NCBI RefSeq assembly: GCF_907164915.1
Contig: NC_061862.1
Location: forward strand, 93,761,995-93,825,994
DNA length: 64,000 nucleotides
Source of the DNA: Impatiens glandulifera
Lineage: Eukaryota > Streptophyta > Magnoliopsida > Ericales > Balsaminaceae
Direction of reading: 5' to 3'
Below are positions 56,164 to 64,000 of the stretch, one piece after another. The translations under genes and the position numbers were made by a program. The stretch's first letter is position 1; every line of letters starts with the position of its first letter. The notes beneath the pieces are model-generated. The model saw only the letters and a list, made by a program, of their open reading frames with translations, was not told the origin of the DNA and searched no databases.

Positions 56164-57020
56164 CATACTCCTTTTTACACTATTTCGGAAACCCAAGGAC
56201 TCAATCGTATGGATATCTAAAATACAGGATTTCCAATCCTAGCAGCCTTTTTCTATTTTTGGTTTCGGTCCAATCAACCTACATTTATCGAATTTGAAAA
56301 AGAGTCAAGAAATGGTTTGTATCGAAAATTCGAGTGGCTGAAGCTGAAGCAGCTATTTTCGAAGTAACAGAAAGAAAAGCAACAATGACTAAAAAATATT
56401 TACTTTTCTTTTGTTTCTATCTATGAATTGAACAAAAAAGAATAAATGAGTATTAGTATTTTTTGTTCAATTTTCCTTTTCGATTGTTTCAATTGTAATT
56501 ATAATTTATTTAATAACCTTTTTTAGTGATGAAATAATAAAACTATATGATTAGTCAGAAAAGGGCATGATCGCTACTTTTTTATGTATAACAGGATTTT
56601 TAGTGACTCGTTGGGTGGCTCAGAAAAAGTTATGCAGCGAATCACGAAATGTTGGTGATCTTCTCTATCTAATGAATGGGGAGTCTGATTTAAAATCGCC
56701 CGTCCTGCACCCACCCCGAGTATGGGAATCACACAAGGTTAGATTAGAAACCTCTGGTAAAATGCCCGCTCGTAACCCAGCAGATAAAGTACATTACATA
56801 GTCCGTTTTAGGGATTGACGACTTACCCATTCAGTGACTTTGGCACTGGACGTTCCGCAAATGGGTATTATCGGCTGAGGTGAATTCAATAATAGACGCC
56901 TGTTGGCATTCCAGCATTCCTTCTCCTTTTAGGGCCTATCCGAAGGAGAATCCAGTACTTCTTGGTCGTGAATATCTGAACGGGTTGTTCGCCTTCTTGT
57001 TTAGACAGTTCATACCATCA
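56164..57020. other. Further plastid-like fragments, unassigned
   Basis: Composition and short frames, such as RWVAQKKLCSESRNVGDLLY at 56610 and GREYLNGLFAFLFRQF at 56965, look plastid-derived. I cannot assign genes from memory. At least two pieces are likely, given the composition change near 56450-56560. A plastome search would resolve this. Confidence 0.5.
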
Positions 57021-57182
57021 TATATAAAATCTCATTTAAATAATAATATAATTAAATATAATTATTTTAAATTTTTTTTTATATATTCTAATTAATTTAA
57101 TAAATTATATATATATATAATTAATTTATAAATAAAATAAAATATTTAATATGACAGTAACAAAATGCGAGAATAATATATA
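57021..57182 (-). repeat. Right arm of the inverted repeat flanking the plastid mosaic
   Basis: Reverse complement of 54787-54950: TATATAAAATCTCATTTAAA through ATATGACAGTAACAAAATGC to GAGAATAATATATA. The inner ends of both arms are TATATA, so the arms would meet as a continuous palindrome if the plastid block were removed. Confidence 0.9.
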
Positions 57183-59669
57183 ATATAATTATAAATTAAA
57201 TATAAAACTAATTAGCTTATATATAAGTAGAATAAATTCTTAATTAAATAATAAAAAAAATTAAATAAAAAAATTATATATAAAGTTAACTTTAATTAAT
57301 TTATTAAATATTAATAGAAAACTAATTTATAAATAATATAAAGTAAAATAATATATTTAATATTTGATAATATATAATATAAAAATTAATTTATAAATAA
57401 TATAAAATAAAATAATATATTTATTACTGACTTCACAAAACACAATATTAATAATATTATGTCATACAAAATTCAGTAGATAATATTAGCCTTAAAAAAA
57501 AATTCTCAAAACCCTAAATAATTTAATCATAAGTCATAACCCTTAACTTTGATTATGTTATTTCATTCCGTTTTTGATTCTATTATTTAATTTCCTACAA
57601 GAGACAGAGACACCATTGGATAAGGTTTAGGCTCAATTGTTACTAGTTCCTGATATCAAGAAATGTAACAGTTTCGTAATAAAGCAAATGATTATTGAAT
57701 CGAATTATCAAATCTTTTCCTTCGTAGATTGAAGAGTATAATAGAAACAAGGAGACGGTGGCGTAAATTGTGCTAAGGAAGAAGTTGAGAAATCAATAAC
57801 ACCTCACATGTTCTCTACAATTCTAACCTATAAAATATGTTAATGCTAGATTAAAATATAAACATTAGTTTGTTATCTCTCCTCTCAGCTTACTCGGTTG
57901 CGCTGAAATCCGCCAGAATTATTTTAATTTTAATTTTTTAACGTGACATTATCCTAATTTTTTAATTTAATATACTATTTTTTTTATTTAATGAAAAAAA
58001 TGATAAAATTTATCAATATCCTCGTTTTATGTATAATTTTCTCGTTATTTTTTTAAATTCTATATTTTTTCAAACCCACTCAACTCGAATTCTTGGATCC
58101 GTACATGAGCTTACTTGATTCGTCGGAGCGACAGTTACAACAGTCCATTTATATCACAAAATCGTAGCTCACAGAGGTGCGCATTTTCATTTTCTTGGCT
58201 ATTCCGATCTTCTATTTTATTTTTTCAGTTCTATATTCAATTGAATCGGTTGTTGCATCGATCGAACACTGGTTCTAACTTTGAAATTCGACATTCTGTT
58301 TATAATCTTCTATAGGCAATTATTAATCTTGGCTATTAATTGATTTTGATTTAAAATTGAAATTTGTATCATCATTTATATATACCTTGCTTTATTCTAT
58401 GATGACATGCAGATATTGTAAACTCTCTTAAACTTCTGGATCAATTTGATTATGTAAATCTACTCATACATATCATTTAGATATAACTAACAAGATGATA
58501 ATCAATACATAAATTAATTGATAGTAATATTTGATGTATTTGGTATGCTTTTTCTCTTGCTAACCTGATATAATTTCCATTACATTTGAGTACTAATGAA
58601 CTGGTTTCTTGTTTCAGGTCTTGCGATTTCCACTTGTTTGATTCAATTTCTTTTTGTTATACAAAACTGATTCTATAGGTTATTAAAAATAATTATTTGT
58701 GTAGATACAATGGATTGATTTCCCTCTAGAGTCTAGATACTATTAATTTGGTTTGAGAAAACTTTCAGATGAAGAGATCATTGATTGAAGTGCAAATTCC
58801 TAACCATCAATTTTGGATTTTTGTCATATGATTGAAATAGATCTAAAGACAAGATGGGAGAAACCAATTGTATGGATTGATGAAGCTAGTGGCTGTTTTC
58901 CTTAAGCTTAATTTGATACCATAAAATATTATTTTTTTTCTTGCACAACTCTACCTAATTATATATGCACATACTTAATTAGGAATTTTTATTAATAAAT
59001 ATATTTATGAAATATATTATATTTTATTTTATTCTAACACGGTAAAGAAAACATGCAGGACATTTCATTTATATTTAACAATTAAATCTTGTAATTATTT
59101 GGATCTATATACCATTAATTAAGGGAGATAATAAGAATAGATATTTTTTAATTATAATTTTATTTGTTTTACTAGTACACATGATTGAATTATATTAATA
59201 TTTTTTTTAAAAAAAATATTTGCGTAACTTCATATTTTTACCCTTAAAAAAATTATTTTTTTGGTACTAGGTTTCGGCCCACTCCAACCATACATAATCT
59301 GTACCTTTCTCTCTATATAAAATAATTATTTATTTCAACAATAAATAAAAGGGTATAAAAAAAATGATACTACCCATACCTACTGTCTATTTAAATCTTC
59401 ATGGAGATTCAAATTGATATAAATAATTTATCTATAGAGAGAGATTTAATATTAGGAGTTAGAGACAAAAGATGATAAATATAAATATGATAAAAGATGT
59501 GTTTGATAACCTGTAAATGCATTGGAATTTGAGGTTCTAATTTTAATTCCTATGTTGGTTAGACACTTTAATATTATGAATTGGAATTGAAATTAAAATT
59601 CCAATGTAATTCAATATAGTGTAATTTGATACTTCACAATTTCAATTTTTTTAGGTCAGAATTGTAATT
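57183..59669. other. AT-rich DNA, no gene seen
   Basis: 57183-57480 is AT repeats. Moderately complex segments lie at 57600-57800 and 58080-58330; the latter has a 66-codon plus frame rich in Ser and Arg that could be an old exon or UTR, with no recognisable family. Near 59480-59660 lies a short AATTCCAAT/ATTGGAATT-rich inverted segment. Confidence 0.5.
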
Positions 59670-60508
59670 CCAAATTAACACGTTTTTGATATATTTAACA
59701 CGTTTTTTATACATTAAACTGTTTAACACGATTAACATTTTTCATGTTTTGACACATTTTTGACACGTTTAACACGTTTTTGACACGTTTAACACGTTTT
59801 GACACATTAAACACGTTTTTCACGTCCTTGACACGTTTAACACGTTTTTGACACGTTTCACACGTTTTTCACATTTTGGCACATTTTGCACGTTTTGGCA
59901 CGTTTAACAAGTTTTTCACATATTTGACACGTTTAACACATTTTCACGTTTTTGACACATCTAACACGTTTTTAACATATTAAACACGTTTATCATGTTT
60001 TTTTGCACATTTAACACGTTTTTGACATGTTTAACATGTTTTTTTACGTTTTTGACACGTTTACCAAAATTTTGACACGTTTAACACGTTATTCACGTTT
60101 TTGCACGCTCAACAAGTTTTTCACATATTTGGCACATTTAACACATTTTCATGTCTTTAACACGTTTAAAATGTTTTTAACACATTAAACACGTTTAAAA
60201 CGTTGTCAACATGTTTCACATGTTTTTTTACGTTTTTGACACATTTGACACATTTTAAACATATTTAACACGTTTTTGACACGTTTAACACCTTTTTGAC
60301 ACGTTTAACACGTTTTTCACGTTTTGGCATGTTTACAAGTTTTTCACTTATTTGGCACGTTTAACACATTTTTGATACGTTTAATATGTTTTTACATTTT
60401 TGACATTTTAACACGTTTTAAACACATTAAACACGTCTATCATGTTTTTGGCACGTTAAACACGTTTAACATATTTTTCATATTTTTGGCACGTTTAACA
60501 CGTTTTGG
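59670..60508 (+). repeat. Minisatellite ACACGTTTTTGACACGTTTA
   Basis: About 840 bp of irregular 11- to 20-bp units carrying CACGTTTTTGACACGTTTAA. It is interrupted at 60512 by the CACTA element. Open frames through it are repeat artefacts. Confidence 0.92.
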
Positions 60509-60689
60509 TATCACTAGTGAAAAAGGGGTCAAAACCGAGAGTAAAAATTCTTGGTTTTGACCTTATAACTTTCGGTATAGACCCAATTCCGAGAGTTAAG
60601 GTAACTCTCGCCATCCCTCGGTATTGAGTTTGTCGTTAAAAACAATTGGGTGTTTACCGAGAGATATCGTAGAGTTTTCGGTTTAGATA

Positions 60690-61155
60690 ACCGAGAGAAA
60701 AACCGAGAGTTGTATGGAAAACTTTTGGTTTTTCTTCAAAGGGAAAAACCGAAAGTTGTTCAATTAACTTTCGGTTTTTCCCTTTGAAGAAAAACCGAGA
60801 GTTATTCAAATAACTTTCGGTTTTTCCTTTGAAGAAAAACCGAGAGTTATTCAATTAACTTTCGGTTTATCCCTTTGAAGAAAAACCGAAAGTTGTTCAA
60901 TTAACATTCGGTTTTTCCCTTAGAAGAAAAACCGAGAGTTATTCAATTAACTCTCGATTTTTCCCTTTGAAGAAAAACCGAGAGTTATTCAAATAACTTT
61001 CTGTTTTTCTTTAAAGGGAAAACCCAAAAGTTGTCCAATTAACTTTCGGTTTTTCCTTTTCACATATAACCGAGAGGTAAATGAAGAACTCTCGGTTTTG
61101 ACCTTCGAAGAAAAACCGAAAAATTACATTTAACTTTCAGATTTTCCCTACATAA
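60690..61155. repeat. CACTA subterminal array of 45-46-bp hairpin units
   Basis: About ten units of the form AAAACCGAGAGTTATTCAA then TAACTTTCGGTTTTTCCC lie head to tail. Each unit is itself an inverted repeat, because AACTTTCGGTTTT answers AAAACCGAAAGTT. In known CACTA elements subterminal repeats are the DNA sites bound by the element-encoded protein; I infer the same role here. Confidence 0.85.
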
Positions 61156-61344
61156 TTTACAAAATAGCCCGATTGTTTTGTGCTCAACCGATACATGTTC
61201 AGCCAAACCAATCAATTCATAAAACAAATACATTCATAAAACAAATGATCATTCCAAAATTCTCAAACCAATCATCCTAACAACATGTTTTACATTAACC
61301 ATTAAACCTATTCAATCAATTCATACAGTCGAAACGTCTTAGAA

Positions 61345-62700
61345 TTAGCTGGTGGGGGGAGGAGGTGGTTGATATTGCCGCATAAACATTTCAAAACTCT
61401 CTAATCTTGCATTGAAATCTAACCTTTCCTTCTCCTGTTTTACACTTTCGCTATCCATTCTTGAAATAAATTCTACATTTTCCGCTTGTATTTGATTAAT
61501 CGTTTGAGTTTTTTCTTCATCCCTTTTCTTCAATTCCTCCAGTTCCATCGCCATTCTTTGATTCTCCTCAAACAATCGATAAGTGGCTCGTTGAGAATTG
61601 TTGGAACTTCGAAGATCCTCACGAAATTGTGTGGGTCGGACGCCTGATCCCATACCGAATACTCCATCATGCTTTTGGCATCCGAACACTCTCTCCGTCA
61701 ACTCAAAGTCGGATATTTCCGGTTCGTTACTTCTTACTTCCTCCATCTCAACTTGCACATTTGAAATAATTTGTCATTTATATAATAATAAATAAACTAG
61801 TTATAAGTAATTTATTTAAATTCAATTCACTTACAATTTTCTCTTGCACGCATTCGTCCGGGACGGGGGTTGTGTTTTCTTTTGTCGGTTTTGGGGTACG
61901 GGTCCTCTTGAACACTTCAACGACAGATGGTGCCCATCCCATTTCAATCGCTTGTTGAAATAAAAAAATTATATAATTAATAACAATATTTATATTAAGT
62001 TATTACAAATAATGTACTTACAAACTCTTCTTCAACTTGAGCAAACGGTCTACTTCCCGTATGATGTGGGAATTTCAACTTCTTTCTATTAACAATATTT
62101 GTTCTACTGTTTTTCTAAATTTCAAATAAACAAAATAAAGTTAGAATAACTAACATCAGATTTTATTTGAATTATTAAACCGTACCTTAAATTTTTCCGT
62201 AAAGAAATGGTTACGACACACAAACTCCCAATCATCTCCTTGATGGACACGGATATATTCCTTGTTTAAATCCGAGCGCCATCTATCCCATATCTGCTTG
62301 GAGTTTCCCAATCCGGTCTTTCGAAAAGAATCAATATGACCATTAGTAGCCTCGAACGGATCCTGAAAATAAAAACATTCAAATGTTATAAAAAAATTAT
62401 TGAATGATTAATGTATAATTAATTATTAATTATTACCGTCATAGCAGTCCAACTGTAATCCAATTGATCAGCACTTAATGTATTTCACTTCAAAAGATGG
62501 TGTGAGACGGCTGAGGGGTCCCGCACAACCGACCCCACATGTCTAGACCACCTTGTTCTTCCCTCGTCAGCACCGTCGGGCCTCCCATCTACCTCTCTAA
62601 AAGTCAGAGGAATCCTTGTCCCCGCTGACCTCTTAGATAGAACAATATTCTTGTTCTTCCCCCGTCTCTTGCGGGCAAAAGATTCTTACAAATTTTTCAA
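61345..62700 (-). pseudogene. CACTA-encoded Transposase_24-like protein, several exons
   Basis: Minus-strand exons, approximately 62700-62430, 62362-62195, 62105-62010, 61950-61830 and 61770-61345. They read RTRWSRHVGSVVRDPSAVSH, then ATNGHIDSFRKTGLGNSKQI and WRSDLNKEYIRVHQGDDW, then KLKFPHHTGSRPFAQVEEEF. The last exon (FGCQKHDGVFGMGSGVRPTQ, a glutamate-rich coiled coil, PPPPPTS) ends in TAA at 61345. RKTGLGNSKQIW followed by GSGVRPTQ is typical of the plant En/Spm Transposase_24 family. A stop follows SHHLLK near 62488, so either a splice site removes it or the gene is broken. Confidence 0.7.
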
Positions 62701-63199
62701 ATTCATAATTAGATATGTGAATCAATTCAAACAATAACTAATTGTAAAAACAAGTTACCTGTCGATGATGGGTCGGGAGTGGAACCGTGCTCCTCCTCAT
62801 CATCCTCCTCGTGAGGCTCCTCATGATCCTCGTGTCAGGCTCATCATCATCCCCCATATTAGCAAATGTACTCTCCACAAACACTTCAGCCTCAGCAGCA
62901 TCAACATCCTCGTCTACTGGGGGAGAAATAGTTATCGGGATCACAACAATAGGTGGTTGATCTCTAGAAGACGATTCTCGGAGCCTTAAGTTTTATGATT
63001 GTGCAATGAGGTTCTGATACGGCTTAGACAGTTTGCTGGTTGTTTTCCTCATACTCCACAAAGGTTCTTTACTACATTTAGACATTCTTAATGCATACCA
63101 TTAATAAATGAGCGAATAATTGAAATAAGGGAGTAATAAGAATAAATATAAATATAAAGTAAAAAACATAAATCTACATAATTAATTAATCTGAACTAT
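62701..63199 (-). other. CACTA internal region between coding segments
   Basis: The minus strand shows an acidic coding stretch (PVDEDVDAAEAEVFVESTFA near 62900) followed by a probable one-base frameshift into another acidic frame (HEEPHEEDDEEEHGSTP near 62800). An ATG-led frame MSKCSKEPLWSMRKTT near 63090 stops after 30 codons. It is probably an exon of the Transposase_24-like gene, damaged. Confidence 0.5.
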
Positions 63200-64000
63200 A
63201 TATTTGTAAACCGCAGTTTTATTTTTTTCACAATCTTCCAACCGGGTCGGGCTGACATATCAGGGGCGTAGAATACTTGTTTTGCTTGACTCGCCAATAT
63301 ATACGGGTCTTGACTTTGAGTTTTCAAAATTCGGTTTACATTTATACTTACGAAGCCATATTTATCCACTTTCACTTCTAATTCCCCCGAGTGTGTATCA
63401 AACCACTTACACTTGAATAAAAAAACTCGTTTGTGAGAAAAGTATTATACTTCGATTATATCCGTTAAAACTTCGTAGTATGACATAATTTCAGACTCGT
63501 TGTACACTTCAACAACCACCCCACTATTTTGAGTGGTCAAACCTTCGTCGTGTTTTTCTGTGCAGAATTTGTATCCATTTATTTTACACCAAACATACAT
63601 AGACGAGTACATACTTGGACCTTCTCCTAAGATCTTGAGGTCTCTTGATATGTCGTTAAATTCTGTTAATTGAGCGACCTATATATATACCCGAAATGTA
63701 GTCGTTAAAATAAATTTAAAGAGTTAAGATATATATGGTTTATAATTTACTCACTCTATGCTTGAAATAGGCGGCAAACGTTTCTCCACGGGACTCGTTG
63801 TTATTGCAATACTGCATATAATCTCTGGAAATAGATCGAATATTTAATAGCATACTCTTTAATGCTAATTAATAACAGTAACATAGAATCTTACATGTAA
63901 AAAGGTTCTACTTCAGGGCAATTTTTCAAAATGTATGAATGAGCTTTCACTCGATCGATATAATCCAAGTTGTATATTTTTCCGTTAGGTAGGTCTTCCA
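63200..64000 (-). pseudogene. CACTA transposase, DUF4216-type C-terminal region, interrupted by a stop
   Basis: Minus-strand exons: window edge to about 63896 (LPNGKIYNLDYIDRVKAHSY, ILKNCPEVEPFY), 63829-63750 (YMQYCNNNESRGETFAAYF) and about 63684-63200 (YVWCKINGYKFCTEKHDEGL, VLTDIIEV, stop, FKCKWFDT, VDKYGF, DPYILASQAKQVFY). The order matches the DUF4218-then-DUF4216 tail of plant CACTA transposases. The in-frame TAA at 63445-63447 lies in the middle of DUF4216, so this copy is likely inactive. The catalytic TNP2 part lies beyond the window. Confidence 0.82.

Larger units (their letters stand above)
60512..64000 (-). mobile_element. CACTA (En/Spm) transposon, 3' part; other end beyond window
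   Basis: The element begins CACTAGTGAAAAAGGGG at 60512, a textbook CACTA terminus, with TAT as the adjacent trinucleotide (candidate target duplication). It is followed by a subterminal hairpin-repeat array. Minus-strand coding segments typical of plant CACTA elements come next: a Transposase_24-like protein and a DUF4216-bearing segment. Since genes point toward this terminus, it is the element's 3' end. The element interrupts the ACACGTTTTTG minisatellite. Confidence 0.9.

Noticed and set aside
58115..58315. 66-codon plus-strand frame
   Set aside because: Moderate complexity but no family, no conserved context and no splice evidence; left as unassigned.
60654..60854. Frame with repeated NNSRFFFKGK units
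   Set aside because: It is the translation of the CACTA subterminal hairpin repeats.
60690..61155. Regularly spaced repeats resembling a CRISPR array
   Set aside because: There are no unique spacers; units are contiguous, internally inverted and lie next to a CACTA terminus in plant nuclear DNA.

Overview
The window reads as nuclear DNA of a flowering plant, probably a eudicot, from a TE-rich, AT-rich region. The evidence is spliced papain-type protease genes with GT-AG introns, decayed LINE, CACTA, hAT-like and PIF/Harbinger elements, and inserted mitochondrial and plastid DNA. No bacterial operons, rRNA or tRNA genes were recognised.

The dominant structure is a tandem segmental duplication of about 20 kb. 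Bases 1-19777 reappear in the same orientation at 21164-41008, with 1386 bp of spacer between them. Copy 1 starts at or before the window edge. Each copy holds, in order: a TATA-bearing head; a degenerate GGACCGAGA repeat field; AT-rich DNA; a four-exon cysteine protease gene on the plus strand; a LINE 3' half on the minus strand; a roughly 38-bp minisatellite; a PIF/Harbinger transposase remnant; a degenerate minisatellite with units near 70-80 bp; and mitochondrial DNA carrying a broken rps3. In copy 2 the mitochondrial insert continues past the duplication breakpoint into a broken matR (41.2-42.6 kb), and a scrap of the same minisatellite family follows it. The duplication breakpoint therefore lies inside the mitochondrial insert.

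At 44.3-46.5 kb lies a third, inverted protease paralog. It is dead: one base is missing in exon 1, a 228-bp hAT-type MITE with an 8-bp target duplication sits in exon 2, and one base is extra in exon 4. Further right are two more LINE fragments of the same kind (47.4-48.5 and 51.4-52.8 kb), a 940-bp inverted-repeat element with a GGGTGAGCA terminus and an internal minisatellite (48.8-49.8 kb), and a relic resembling the protease upstream region (50.4 kb).

The most unusual locus is 54.8-57.2 kb. A mosaic of plastid fragments (ycf4, rpoC2, petD, ycf2 and unassigned pieces, in mixed orientation) lies between two inverted arms of about 163 bp, as if patched into the centre of an AT-rich palindrome.

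The right edge (60.5 kb to the end) is one end of a CACTA (En/Spm) transposon inserted in an ACACGTTTTTGAC-type minisatellite. It has a subterminal array of 45-46-bp hairpin repeats and a transposase region broken by a stop codon. The only plausibly functional host genes are the two near-identical proteases. All comparisons were made by eye; no alignment or database search was run.
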